Positions 9,149 to 17,558 of a stretch of 64,000 nt of DNA are shown piece after piece. Position 1 is the first letter of the stretch. Each line of letters begins with the position of its first letter. Below the pieces are notes generated by a model. That model saw nothing but the letters and a program-made list of their open reading frames with translations, ran no database searches and was not told the origin of the DNA. This stretch comes from an uncultured Acidobacteriia bacterium (lineage in GTDB: Bacteria > Acidobacteriota > Terriglobia > Bryobacterales > Bryobacteraceae), in NCBI GenBank assembly GCA_903828455.1, contig CAIKMJ010000022.1, positions 160,688-224,687 of the forward strand, given 5' to 3'. Made by a program: the position numbers and the translations under genes.

Positions 9149-9769
9149 ATGGCCATCACCCGCAGGCAAAAGGAAGTCCTCGACTTCATCGCGTCTTATC
9201 AGGTTGAAAACGGGTACAGCCCCAGTTACGAAGAGATCGCGCGCGGCCTCGAGCTTGCTTCCATCGCGACGGTGCACAAGCACATTTCGGCGCTGGAGAA
9301 GAAGAACTACCTGAATCGGGGCGCCAACCAGAGCCGCTCCATCGACGTGGCTCCGCGCTACCTGCAGGAACAGCGGAGGAACCGGCTGCATGCATCGCTC
9401 GAAGTGCCGGTGCTCGGCACCATTGCGGCGGGCCGGCCCGTGGAGACCTACGACGAGCGTTCCAGTCTGAACTTCGCCGATTTCGCCGGGCACAAGGCTA
9501 CGTACGCGCTGCGTGTGCGGGGTAACTCGATGATCGACGATCACATCTGCGAAGGCGACATGATTCTGGTGGAAGACACGCCGGATGCGCGCGATGGCGA
9601 CATCGTGGTGGCGCTGGTCGGCGGGACCGATACGACGCTCAAGCGGTTGTACCGGGAAGGCAGCACGGTGCGTCTGCAGCCGGCGAATTCCACGATGGCG
9701 CCCATCCGCGTGCCTGCTCATGAAGTGCAGATTCAGGGCCGCCTGCTGGCGGTGCTGCGGAAGTATTGA
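9149..9769 (+). CDS. lexA: LexA repressor (SOS regulator, S24 self-cleaving)
   Basis: SOS-response repressor of 206 residues. The N-terminal winged helix begins with MAITRRQKEVLDFI and includes the recognition region ASIATVHKHISALEKKNYL. The autocleavage bond is Ala94-Gly95 in TIAAGRP, and the catalytic dyad is Ser127 (GNSMIDD) and Lys165 (TTLKRLY), so the protein should self-cleave with RecA. It is divergent from the ATP-grasp gene. No obvious known LexA palindrome could be recognised upstream by eye, which is not surprising because LexA boxes differ between phyla. The predicted promoter places the transcription start at the initiation codon. Confidence 0.97.
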   Translation: MAITRRQKEVLDFIASYQVENGYSPSYEEIARGLELASIATVHKHISALEKKNYLNRGANQSRSIDVAPRYLQEQRRNRLHASLEVPVLGTIAAGRPVETYDERSSLNFADFAGHKATYALRVRGNSMIDDHICEGDMILVEDTPDARDGDIVVALVGGTDTTLKRLYREGSTVRLQPANSTMAPIRVPAHEVQIQGRLLAVLRKY

Positions 9770-9806
9770 CCCGGAATCCCGCCCACCGGGAGGCGTCCGG
9801 CAACAG

Positions 9807-9812
9807 TACAAT
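9807..9812 (+). promoter_or_regulatory. -10 element of first TMTC-like gene
   Basis: TACAAT, followed by 8 bases and then the GTG start. The preceding ACAG and the element recur in the same position before the second paralogue (11737-11742), so the promoter appears to have been duplicated with the gene. Confidence 0.5.
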
Positions 9813-9820
9813 GCACGTTG

Positions 9821-11713
9821 GTGCCTTTGGATCCGAGTGAGCAAACTACGCGCAGACGGCTTCCCGGCGCCGGCGTCGCGGCTGCGATCGCGATCGTGGC
9901 GGCCACTGTCGCGGCTTATTTCTCCACCTTCGGGTTTGGCTTTGTCGACCGCGACGACAGTTCGTACGTTTACCGCAACTACCACCTGACCGCCCGGGTG
10001 ACGCTGCACACACTGCGCTGGGTGGTGCTGTCGTTCAGTCCGGACAACTGGTTTCCGCTCACGCGGCTGTCTTATCTTGGGGACTACAAACTGGTCGGGC
10101 TGCGCGCCGGCTACTATCACGCGGAGAACGTCCTCATTCACTGCGCGGCCGCGGTGGTTCTGCTGGTGTTTCTGCGACGGGCGACCGGGCGGCTCTGGCC
10201 GAGCGCCTTCGTGGCGGCGGTTTTCGCGCTGCATCCGCTGCATGTGGAATCGGTGGCGTGGGTCGCCGAGCGTAAGGATGTGCTGTCCGCGCTGTTCTGG
10301 TTCGCTTCCCTTTGGGCCTGGGTTCGCTACACCGAGCAGCCGGGGCTGCGTCGATACAGCGAGGCGCTTGCGCTGTTCAGCCTCGGGCTGATGTCGAAGC
10401 CGATGATCGTCACGCTGCCATGCACGCTCGTGCTGTTGGATGTGTGGCCGCTGCGACGCGGACCGCTGCGGCGGCGCATCGCGGAGAAGATCCCTTTCTT
10501 CGCGCTTTCGTGCGGCGTAATGGCGCTCACGATTGCCGCACAGCGCGGCGCGATCAAGCCGATGGACACGTTTCCTCTGCCGCTGCGGCTGGCCAATGCG
10601 CTGGTTACTACAGCGATCTATATCGGAGACACTCTGTGGCCGGCACGGCTCTGGGCCATTCACGCCTATCCGCGCAGCGTGCCGGCGTGGCAGGTGATCG
10701 GTGCGGCGGCGGGAATACTGACCGTTTCGGCGGCGGCGCTGCTCCAGCGGCGCAACAGGCCCTGGCTGGCGACGGGATGGTTCTGGTTTCTGATCACGCT
10801 GATTCCGGTGATCGGGCTGGTGCAGACGGGGCCGCAGTCGCGGGCGGATCGCTATATGTACGTGCCGATGACGGGGCTCGCCATTCTGCTGGCGTGGGGT
10901 GCGGCTGAGTCGGTGGGGCGATGGCCGGGGCTGCGCCGCGCGGCGGCGGCGCTCGGAATCGCGGCGTGTCTCGCCATGGCAGTGCGGACCTGGCAACAAA
11001 CGCAGTACTGGAAAGATACGGACGCGCTGCTGAGCCACTCGCTGGACATGGACGGCAGTGATTACGAGGCGCTCAATCATCTCGCTTCGAACATGGTTGC
11101 TTCCAACCCGGCCGGGCAGCCGAACGTGATGACCGAAGTCATTGAGTACGACCGGAAGGCGGTCCGGCTTCGTCCGGACGTGGCGACGGTACACAACAAC
11201 CTCGGCTTCATGCTTTGCCACGCGGGCCAATATGAAGAAGGCATGGCGGAGCTGCGCGAGGCGCTGCGGATCGAGCCCACCCTGGCCGATGCGCACGACA
11301 ATCTGGCGGATGCGCTGCTCAGGACCGGCCACCCGGACGAAGCCGTGGCGGAGGCCGAGGCTGCGCTGCGGCTCAATCCGCTCAACGCCGGCCTGCATAA
11401 CAATCTCGGCAGCTGGCTGTGGCACATGCCAGGCCGCGCCGACGATGCGATCCGGCACATGGAGGAGGCGATCCGGATCGATCCGGATTTTCCGGCAGCG
11501 CAGCACAATCTCGCCGTGGTTCTTCTGAATACGCCGGGCCGGCTGGCCGACGCTGTGGCGCATTTCGCGGAAGGAGTGCGCATCGAGCCGGACTCGCCCG
11601 CCACCCACATCGACCTTGCCAATGCGCTCGACCGCATGCCGGGCATGCAACAGGAAGCCGGCCGGCAGCGCGATGAGGCGCTGCAACTGCAGCTGAACGC
11701 CGCCCCACAATAG
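9821..11713 (+). CDS. TMTC-like multi-pass GT-C membrane protein with C-terminal TPR repeats
   Basis: Polytopic membrane protein of about 630 residues. The first half has around ten hydrophobic segments and resembles eukaryotic TMTC (transmembrane and TPR) O-mannosyltransferases: an Asp-Asp pair just after the first membrane segment (FVDRDDSSYVYRN) and the block HPLHVESVAWVAERKDVL. The second half, from about residue 390, is a string of TPR repeats (for example AVRLRPDVATVHNNLGF). A glycosyltransferase acting on exported or envelope proteins is the likely role but is not proven. The start is GTG 9821, chosen because it aligns with the start of the next, paralogous gene; a TTG three bases upstream is also possible. 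Confidence 0.83.
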   Translation: MPLDPSEQTTRRRLPGAGVAAAIAIVAATVAAYFSTFGFGFVDRDDSSYVYRNYHLTARVTLHTLRWVVLSFSPDNWFPLTRLSYLGDYKLVGLRAGYYHAENVLIHCAAAVVLLVFLRRATGRLWPSAFVAAVFALHPLHVESVAWVAERKDVLSALFWFASLWAWVRYTEQPGLRRYSEALALFSLGLMSKPMIVTLPCTLVLLDVWPLRRGPLRRRIAEKIPFFALSCGVMALTIAAQRGAIKPMDTFPLPLRLANALVTTAIYIGDTLWPARLWAIHAYPRSVPAWQVIGAAAGILTVSAAALLQRRNRPWLATGWFWFLITLIPVIGLVQTGPQSRADRYMYVPMTGLAILLAWGAAESVGRWPGLRRAAAALGIAACLAMAVRTWQQTQYWKDTDALLSHSLDMDGSDYEALNHLASNMVASNPAGQPNVMTEVIEYDRKAVRLRPDVATVHNNLGFMLCHAGQYEEGMAELREALRIEPTLADAHDNLADALLRTGHPDEAVAEAEAALRLNPLNAGLHNNLGSWLWHMPGRADDAIRHMEEAIRIDPDFPAAQHNLAVVLLNTPGRLADAVAHFAEGVRIEPDSPATHIDLANALDRMPGMQQEAGRQRDEALQLQLNAAPQ

Positions 11714-11736
11714 AGGCCGGTTGCCGCGCCGGACAG

Positions 11737-11742
11737 TACAAT
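11737..11742 (+). promoter_or_regulatory. -10 element of second TMTC-like gene
   Basis: TACAAT, again 8 bases before a GTG start and preceded by the same ACAG as in the first copy. It lies in the 37-base gap after the first gene, so the second gene may have its own leaderless promoter. Confidence 0.5.
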
Positions 11743-11750
11743 GTTCGTCA

Positions 11751-13670
11751 GTGCCAGTCGACTCATGTGAGCCGCCGCCGCGGGGCCGGATCAGCCGGAC
11801 AGATTTGCTGGTGGCCGCCGTGATGCTGCCGGCGATTGCGCTCGCGTACGCGGCCGTATTCGGGTTCGGATTCATCGGGCTCGATGACGGCATCTACATC
11901 TACCGCAACCTCAACCTCCGGGCGGCGCTTTCCACGCAAACTCTCGGGTGGCTGCTCCTTTCTTTCCAGCCCGACAACTGGTTTCCGGTGACGCGGCTCT
12001 CGCTGCTGGCCGATTACAAATTGTTCGGTCTGCGGGCCGAGTTTTATCACGCGGAAAACGTGATGCTGCACGCGGCGGCGGCGCTGCTGCTCTATGCGTT
12101 CCTGCGGCGGGCGACGAGCACGGTCTGGCCGGCCGCGTTCGCCGCGTTCGTCTTTGCGCTGCATCCGCTGCATGTGGAATCGGTGGCATGGATCTCCGAA
12201 CGCAAGGACGTGTTGTGCGCCCTCTTCTGGTTCGCTACGCTGCTGGCGTGGGTGCGTTACACGGAGCGGCCCGGGGTGCGGCGATATCTGGCCGCGCTGG
12301 CGCTGTTCGGGCTCGGGCTGATGGCGAAGCCCATGATCGTTTCGCTGCCGTTTCTGCTGGTACTGCTGGACGTGTGGCCGCTGCGGCGCGCGTGGCGGCA
12401 GAAGCTGGCGGAAAAGGTGCCATTCCTTGGGCTTTCGCTCGCCGTGATGGCGATCACCGTAGTGGCGCAGCGGAGCGGCGGGGCGATTGTGTCGCTGCAG
12501 ACGGCCCCGCTGCTGCTGCGCGCCGAAAACGCCCTGATCACCGTGACCATCTACATTGGCGACGCACTCTGGCCGGCGCGGCTGTGGGCGGACTACGCGT
12601 ACCCGCAGAGCGTCGCGGCGTGGAAGGTGCTCGCCGCGGTGGCCGCGATTTCGGCGGTGTCGGCCGCCGTTCTTCTGCAGCGCAACCGGCGGCCCTATCT
12701 GGTGGCCGGATGGTTCTGGTTTCTGATCACGCTGATTCCGGTGATCGGGCTGGTGCAGGTGGGCCAGCAGGGCCGGGCCGACCGCTATATGTACGTCCCG
12801 CTGACCGGCCTCACCGTGATGCTGGCGTGGGGCGCGGCGGAGGCGGTGGAGCGCTGGCCCTCCCTGCGGCGGGTCATTGCCGCGGCGGGCATCGCGGCGT
12901 GTGCGGCGATGGCGGTGAAGACCGCGCGGCAGGTGCAGTACTGGAAAGATACGGACACGCTGCTGAGCCACTCCATCGCGATGGACAGCGGCGACGATCT
13001 GGCGCTGAACTCATACGGATACACGGCGGTACACAACACGGAGCGGGTGGCCGAGGCGACCGAGTATTACCGCCGGGCGCTGGCGATCCGGCCGGACAGC
13101 GCTGTTTATCACAGCAACCTTGGATACGCGATGTACAGGGCGGGCCGGCTGGAGGCGGCGACGGCGGAGTTCCGCGAGGCGGCGCGGCTCGATCCGGCCA
13201 TGACGGACGCGTGGAGCAACGTGGCGGAGACTCTGAACGAGGAGGGCCGGCAGCAGGAGGCGCTCCGGGCGTACGAAGCGGGGTTGCTGGCGAATCCGCG
13301 GTCGGCAGCGCTGCACAACATGCTGGGCGCGATGTTGTGGAAGATTCCGGGGCGGCAGGAGGAGGGACTCCGGCACTTCGAACAGGCGGTGGCCCTGCGG
13401 CCGGACTTTGCCGGGGCGCGAACCAACCTGGGGACGGTATTGCTGGACAGGCCCGGGCGGCTGGACGATGCGGTGGCGCAGTTCGAGGCGTGGGTGCGGA
13501 TCGAGCCGGGGTCGGCTGCGGCACACCGTGGGCTGGCGGGCGCGCTCGACCGGGTGCCGGGGATGGAGCCGGAGGCGGGCGACCAGCGCGAGGAGGCGGA
13601 GCGTTTGCAGGCGGAGGCCGGGCGTGTGTGCTCGGAGATTCGGGTGCCTGTCCCGGACGGGTGCAACTGA
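11751..13670 (+). CDS. TMTC-like multi-pass GT-C membrane protein with C-terminal TPR repeats (tandem paralogue)
   Basis: About 639 residues, closely similar to the preceding gene over its whole length and so a tandem duplicate. Shared landmarks are the Asp-Asp after the first membrane segment (GFIGLDDGIYIYRN), HPLHVESVAWISERKDVL, GRADRYMYVPLTGL and a TPR array (ALAIRPDSAVYHSNLGYAM) to the C-terminus. A longer frame beginning at TTG 11721 is open, but GTG 11751 matches the paralogue's start and its upstream promoter. Different TPR lengths suggest different protein partners. Predicted role: glycosyl transfer from a lipid-linked sugar at the inner membrane (inference from the GT-C/TMTC resemblance). 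Confidence 0.83.
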   Translation: MPVDSCEPPPRGRISRTDLLVAAVMLPAIALAYAAVFGFGFIGLDDGIYIYRNLNLRAALSTQTLGWLLLSFQPDNWFPVTRLSLLADYKLFGLRAEFYHAENVMLHAAAALLLYAFLRRATSTVWPAAFAAFVFALHPLHVESVAWISERKDVLCALFWFATLLAWVRYTERPGVRRYLAALALFGLGLMAKPMIVSLPFLLVLLDVWPLRRAWRQKLAEKVPFLGLSLAVMAITVVAQRSGGAIVSLQTAPLLLRAENALITVTIYIGDALWPARLWADYAYPQSVAAWKVLAAVAAISAVSAAVLLQRNRRPYLVAGWFWFLITLIPVIGLVQVGQQGRADRYMYVPLTGLTVMLAWGAAEAVERWPSLRRVIAAAGIAACAAMAVKTARQVQYWKDTDTLLSHSIAMDSGDDLALNSYGYTAVHNTERVAEATEYYRRALAIRPDSAVYHSNLGYAMYRAGRLEAATAEFREAARLDPAMTDAWSNVAETLNEEGRQQEALRAYEAGLLANPRSAALHNMLGAMLWKIPGRQEEGLRHFEQAVALRPDFAGARTNLGTVLLDRPGRLDDAVAQFEAWVRIEPGSAAAHRGLAGALDRVPGMEPEAGDQREEAERLQAEAGRVCSEIRVPVPDGCN

Positions 13671-13961
13671 CGCGGGCCGGGACACCTGTGGCGGGCGAGT
13701 GCGGGGTCGGGGTCAGGCGGACACATTTTCGGGCGTTTCGACAGCTGTTTCCGGGGGGTGGATCCGAGCCCGAATCCGGCATTGAAGAAACGAAGCCGAT
13801 TGCGGCATAAGTGGCTCGTTTTGCAACTACCTGGAGGGTGGATCCCGGTGCCTGTCCGGCTGGCCTTGCTGACTTGCCCGCAGCCGGGCCAATGAACCGA
13901 CGGCCGGGTAAGTCCGGCAATCGAGTATCCGACGATAAGATTTATTTATAATTCCATCGAC
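13671..13961 (+). other. intergenic region without recognised gene
   Basis: No coding frame, RNA gene or clear terminator is seen. It contains a repeated GGTGGATCC (near 13758 and 13842), and GGTGCCTGTCC appears near 13646 and 13851. AT content rises sharply after about 13935, leading into the ilv promoter. Confidence 0.5.
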
Positions 13962-13990
13962 TTGCATTTCCAAAACTTTGCGGCTACACT
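13962..13990 (+). promoter_or_regulatory. ilv operon promoter (-35 TTGCAT, 17-bp spacer, -10 TACACT)
   Basis: TTGCAT at 13962-13967 and TACACT at 13985-13990 are separated by exactly 17 bases, an optimal sigma-70 type spacing. The start of transcription would be near 13997, about 7 bases before the leader peptide ATG. The same two hexamers with the same spacing occur at 55466-55494. Confidence 0.65.
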
Positions 13991-14003
13991 GATAATTCCG
14001 GCA

Positions 14004-14084
14004 ATGCTCGTCAGCTTCACAGGCCGAATTACTGCGACAGTCTCTGTAGTAGAGATTCGCGTCGTAGTATCCGTCCCCGTCTGA
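14004..14084 (+). CDS. valine-rich leader peptide of the ilv operon
   Basis: A 26-codon reading frame from ATG 14004 to TGA 14082-14084. Nine of its 26 residues are valine, with two isoleucines and one leucine, including the runs VSVV and RVVVSVPV, so nearly half are branched-chain residues. It lies between the promoter and an intrinsic terminator that precedes ilvB. This is the arrangement of ribosome-mediated attenuation: stalling at valine codons when charged tRNA-Val is scarce would favour read-through. No Shine-Dalgarno is apparent, so initiation may depend on the very short 5' leader. It has no function of its own as a protein. Confidence 0.75.
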   Translation: MLVSFTGRITATVSVVEIRVVVSVPV

Positions 14085-14110
14085 GGCATCGGGCAGTCCA
14101 AAAGAACCGA

Positions 14111-14151
14111 GGCCATCAGCGGGGTGTACAGCCCAACTGATGGCCTTTTTG
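14111..14151 (+). terminator. attenuator: intrinsic terminator before ilvB
   Basis: Perfect 10-bp stem AGGCCATCAG (14111-14120) / CTGATGGCCT (14138-14147) with a 17-nt loop that can form an inner GGG/CCC stem, followed by a run of five T (14147-14151). It is 26 bases after the leader peptide stop and 25 bases before ilvB, where it would end transcription when branched-chain amino acids are plentiful. The competing antiterminator was not identified by eye. Confidence 0.85.
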
Positions 14152-14175
14152 TATTTTCAGGAGTCATAAAAAAGT

Positions 14176-15921
14176 ATGCAGACCGAAACCGGCAAACTGA
14201 TGAACGGCGCGGAGATCCTGCTGGAGTGCATGGCGCGGGAGGGCGTGGACGTCTTCTTCGGGTATCCGGGCGGCGTCACGCTGCCCTTTTACGATGCGCT
14301 GTACGACAGCCACATCAAGCACATTCTGGTGCGGCACGAAGAGAACGCGGCGTTCGCGGCGGGGGGATATGCGCGGGCCACGGGGAAGACGGGCGTGTGC
14401 TGCGCAACGTCGGGGCCGGGCGCGACGAATCTGGTGACGGGCCTGGTGGACGCGATGATGGATTCGATCCCGGTGGTGGCGATCACGGGGCAGGTGCATT
14501 CGAAGCTGATCGGCAGCGACGCGTTTCAGGAAGCGGACACGTTCGGGATTACGCGGCCGGCGACGAAGCACAACTTCATGGTGAAGACGCTGGCGGAACT
14601 GCCGCAGATTCTGCATGAGGCCTTTTATATTGCATCGAGCGGGCGGCCGGGGCCGGTGCTGGTGGATATTCCGAAGGACGTGTTCCAGGCGCGCGGGCAT
14701 TACGTGCCGGTGGGCGCGATTCATCTGCCGGGCTACAAAGTATTTACGGAAGGGCACGCGGGGCAGATCAAGCGGGCGGCAGAGCTGATTCGGGAGGCGG
14801 AGCGGCCGCTGGTGTACGCGGGCGGCGGGATTGTGGCGGCTGGCGCGTCGGCGGAGCTGCGCGAACTGGTGGACCTGGCGAATCTGCCGGCGGTGACGAC
14901 GCTGATGGCGCTCGGAGCGCTGCCGGCATCGCATCCGAACTACATCAGCATGCCGGGGATGCACGGGAGTTATGCGGCCAACATGGCGCTGACGGAGTGC
15001 GATCTGCTGATTGCGCTGGGGACGCGGTTCGATGACCGGGTGACGGGGCATTTGCCGTCGTTCGCGCGGCATGCGCGGGTGATTCACGTGGACATCGATC
15101 CGGCCGAAGTGGGCAAGAACCGGACGCCGGACATTCCGATTGTGGGCGACGTGAAGCGCGTGCTGCAGAAAATGGTGAAGGCGCTGCACGAGACCGAGGC
15201 GGAGCTGGGCAAGACGAAGAACGGCCCGGCGCGGCAGGCGTGGCTGCAGAAGATAAACGATTGGAAGACGGAGTTCCCGTACGACCGGTCGCGGGCGGAA
15301 GGCGAAATCAAGCCGCAGCATCTGATGGACGAGATCGACCGGCTGTCCGGCGGGCAGGCGATTGTGACGGCGGACGTGGGCCAGCACCAGATGTGGGCGG
15401 CGCAGCTGATCCGGTTCAACGAGCCGCGGCTGTGGGTGAATTCGGGCGGGCTGGGGGCGATGGGGTTCGGTCTGCCGTCGGCTATCGGCGCTCAGATGGC
15501 GCGGCCCGATAAGCTGGTATTTTCGATCAGCGGCGACGGCGGGTTCCAGATGTCGCTGCCGGAGCTGTCGACGATCGCATCGAATCAGCTGCCGATTAAG
15601 ATCATCGTGATGAATAACGGCGTGCTGGGAATGGTGCGGCAGTGGCAGACGCTGTTTTACAACAACCGGCTGAGCTCGATCCAGCTGGATTGCTTCCCGG
15701 ATGCGGAGAAGCTGGCGGCCGCGTACGGATTCAAGGGCCGGACGATCGATAAGCCGTGGCAGCTGGCGGAAGCGCTGGAAGAAGCGGTGAGGGAGCCGGG
15801 GCCGTATCTGCTGAATGTGAAGGTGACGCCGGATGAGAACGTGTACCCGATGGTGCCGGCGGGCGGGGCGATCAACGAAATGGTGATGGGTCCGGCGAAA
15901 CCGGTGGAAGCGGGAGCGTAG
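14176..15921 (+). CDS. ilvB: acetolactate synthase large (catalytic) subunit
   Basis: TPP-dependent acetohydroxyacid synthase large subunit, 581 residues, condensing pyruvate with pyruvate or 2-oxobutyrate at the first common step of valine/leucine/isoleucine synthesis. The catalytic Glu region RHEENAAFAAGGYARATG, the SGPGATNLVTGL block and the TPP/Mg motif SGDGGFQMS followed by VMNNGVLGMV are visible. It starts just after an attenuator, with AGGAG upstream of the ATG at a longer than usual distance. The regulatory subunit gene follows after nine bases, and ilvC and cimA complete the operon. Confidence 0.96.
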   Translation: MQTETGKLMNGAEILLECMAREGVDVFFGYPGGVTLPFYDALYDSHIKHILVRHEENAAFAAGGYARATGKTGVCCATSGPGATNLVTGLVDAMMDSIPVVAITGQVHSKLIGSDAFQEADTFGITRPATKHNFMVKTLAELPQILHEAFYIASSGRPGPVLVDIPKDVFQARGHYVPVGAIHLPGYKVFTEGHAGQIKRAAELIREAERPLVYAGGGIVAAGASAELRELVDLANLPAVTTLMALGALPASHPNYISMPGMHGSYAANMALTECDLLIALGTRFDDRVTGHLPSFARHARVIHVDIDPAEVGKNRTPDIPIVGDVKRVLQKMVKALHETEAELGKTKNGPARQAWLQKINDWKTEFPYDRSRAEGEIKPQHLMDEIDRLSGGQAIVTADVGQHQMWAAQLIRFNEPRLWVNSGGLGAMGFGLPSAIGAQMARPDKLVFSISGDGGFQMSLPELSTIASNQLPIKIIVMNNGVLGMVRQWQTLFYNNRLSSIQLDCFPDAEKLAAAYGFKGRTIDKPWQLAEALEEAVREPGPYLLNVKVTPDENVYPMVPAGGAINEMVMGPAKPVEAGA

Positions 15922-15930
15922 GAAGCAGAG

Positions 15931-16461
15931 ATGTTACAAACGATTTCGATTCTGGTGGAGAACAAGCCGGGGGCGCTGCTGCGTGTAACCGGCGTGCTTT
16001 CGGCCCGCGGGTACAACATCGAGAGCCTGACGGTTGCCAAGACGCTGGACCCGCAGCTTTCGCGAATGACGATTGTGGTGGATGTGGAGGACCGCATCCG
16101 GACGCAGGTGATCAAGCAGATCAATAAGCTGATCAACGTGCTGCAGGCGACGGATATGACGGAGATTCCGTCGGTGATCCGTGAACTGGTGCTGGTGCGG
16201 GTGCGGTGCGGGCAGGAAGCGCGCACGGCGGTATTGAAGGAAGCGGAGATTTTCCATTCGCGGGTGGTGGATTCGTCGACCGACGGGTTTGCCATTGAAG
16301 CGACCGGCGACCCGGAGAAGCTGGACGAGTTTATTGAAGTGATGCGGACTTATGGCGAGATTGACGTGGCGCGATCGGGCGCTATCGCGATGTCGCTGGA
16401 GACGAAGAAGCTGCGGTTGCAGCCGCCGGTGGCGGCCCCGGTCGCGGTACAGGCAACTTAG
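15931..16461 (+). CDS. ilvN: acetolactate synthase small (regulatory) subunit
   Basis: Regulatory subunit of acetohydroxyacid synthase, 176 residues. It has an N-terminal ACT domain (ISILVENKPGALLRVTGVLS, then RGYNIESLTVAKT) that usually binds valine for feedback inhibition, and a second conserved region (FHSRVVDSSTDGFAIEATG). It is preceded by AGGAAG five bases before the ATG and follows ilvB directly. The short Ala/Pro/Val-rich tail is not conserved in the family. ilvN and ilvH are both used for this gene. Confidence 0.95.
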   Translation: MLQTISILVENKPGALLRVTGVLSARGYNIESLTVAKTLDPQLSRMTIVVDVEDRIRTQVIKQINKLINVLQATDMTEIPSVIRELVLVRVRCGQEARTAVLKEAEIFHSRVVDSSTDGFAIEATGDPEKLDEFIEVMRTYGEIDVARSGAIAMSLETKKLRLQPPVAAPVAVQAT

Positions 16462-16506
16462 GACAACTTAGTAAGTTAGAAATCCCACGTTAGCGAAGGA
16501 ACAGTA

Positions 16507-17520
16507 ATGCCACGCAGATTTTACGAAAAAGACGGAACCACAGAGCCCCTGAAGGGCAAAACGATTGCGATCATCGGCTATGGCAGCCAGGGTCATGCGC
16601 ACGCGCTGAACCTGCGGGACTCGGGTCTCGAAGTGATCGTCGGACTGCCGGAAGGCTCGAAGAGCCGGGCGAAGGCCGAAGCCGCCGGGCTGCGCACCGT
16701 GACGCCGGCCGACGCGGTGAAGGAAGGCGATGTGATCATGCTGCTGGTGCCCGATCACGTTCAGGCCGATCTTTATCAGAGCGACATTGAACCGAATCTG
16801 AAGCCGGGCAAGACGCTGATGTTCGCGCACGGGTTCGCGGTTCACTTCGGCTTCATCACGCCGCCCAAGGATATCGACGTATCGATGATTGCGCCGAAGG
16901 CTCCGGGTCACCGGGTGCGCGAAGTGTTCGTGGAAGGTTCGGGCGTGCCGGCGCTGGTGTCGGTGTATCAGGACGCGAGCGGACATGCGCTGGAAAACGC
17001 GCTGGCGTATGCGGCGGGCATCGGATCGCTGCGCGCGGGCGTGATCGAGACCACGTTTAAGGAAGAAACGGAAAGCGATCTGTTCGGCGAGCAGGCCGTG
17101 CTTTGCGGCGGCGCGGCGGAACTGATCCGGGCCGGCTTCGAAACGCTGGTGGATGCGGGTTATGCGCCGGAAATCGCGTACTTCGAATGTCTGCATGAGC
17201 TGAAGCTGATTGTGGATCTGATCTACGAAGGCGGCCTCGCGTATATGCGGTATTCGATTTCGGATACGGCGGAGTACGGCGATTACACGCGCGGACCGCG
17301 CATTGTGAACGACGAAACGCGCAAGGAGATGAAGAAGATCCTGAGCGAAATTCAGTCGGGCCAGTTTGCGCGCGAGTGGATGGCGGAGAACAAAGAGGGC
17401 CGTGCGAAGTTCCTCGGGATGCGGGCGGCGCAGGCCGATCAGCGGATCGAGAAGGTCGGCGGCGAGCTGCGTAAGATGATGACGTTCCTGAAGCGGAACA
17501 AGGAAGTCGGCGTCGCGTAG
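16507..17520 (+). CDS. ilvC: ketol-acid reductoisomerase (class I)
   Basis: Second step of branched-chain synthesis: NADPH- and Mg-dependent isomerisation and reduction of acetolactate or acetohydroxybutyrate. It has 337 residues, the class I length. The Rossmann motif [17 protein letters not shown] (24-40) and the metal-binding region with [19 protein letters not shown] are visible; the last part ([13 protein letters not shown]) is also typical. AAGGA lies six bases before the ATG. It is the third enzyme gene of the attenuated operon. Confidence 0.97.
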   Translation: MPRRFYEKDGTTEPLKGKTIAIIGYGSQGHAHALNLRDSGLEVIVGLPEGSKSRAKAEAAGLRTVTPADAVKEGDVIMLLVPDHVQADLYQSDIEPNLKPGKTLMFAHGFAVHFGFITPPKDIDVSMIAPKAPGHRVREVFVEGSGVPALVSVYQDASGHALENALAYAAGIGSLRAGVIETTFKEETESDLFGEQAVLCGGAAELIRAGFETLVDAGYAPEIAYFECLHELKLIVDLIYEGGLAYMRYSISDTAEYGDYTRGPRIVNDETRKEMKKILSEIQSGQFAREWMAENKEGRAKFLGMRAAQADQRIEKVGGELRKMMTFLKRNKEVGVA

Positions 17521-17558
17521 TTAGTCAGAAGTGAGTGTTTTTCGGTAAGAACCCGGTT

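Noticed and set aside
6240..9314. 1024-codon plus-strand open frame
   Set aside because: Antisense to aroDE and the ATP-grasp gene, with no domain similarity and Arg/His-rich composition.
9140..11893. 917-codon minus-strand open frame
   Set aside because: It lies antisense to lexA and the first TMTC-like gene, both well supported; its product is Arg/His/Pro-rich low-complexity sequence typical of GC-rich antisense frames.
13935..14175. T-box or riboswitch before ilvB
   Set aside because: No T-box AGGGTGGNACCGCG-type sequence is present; a leader peptide and terminator explain the region.
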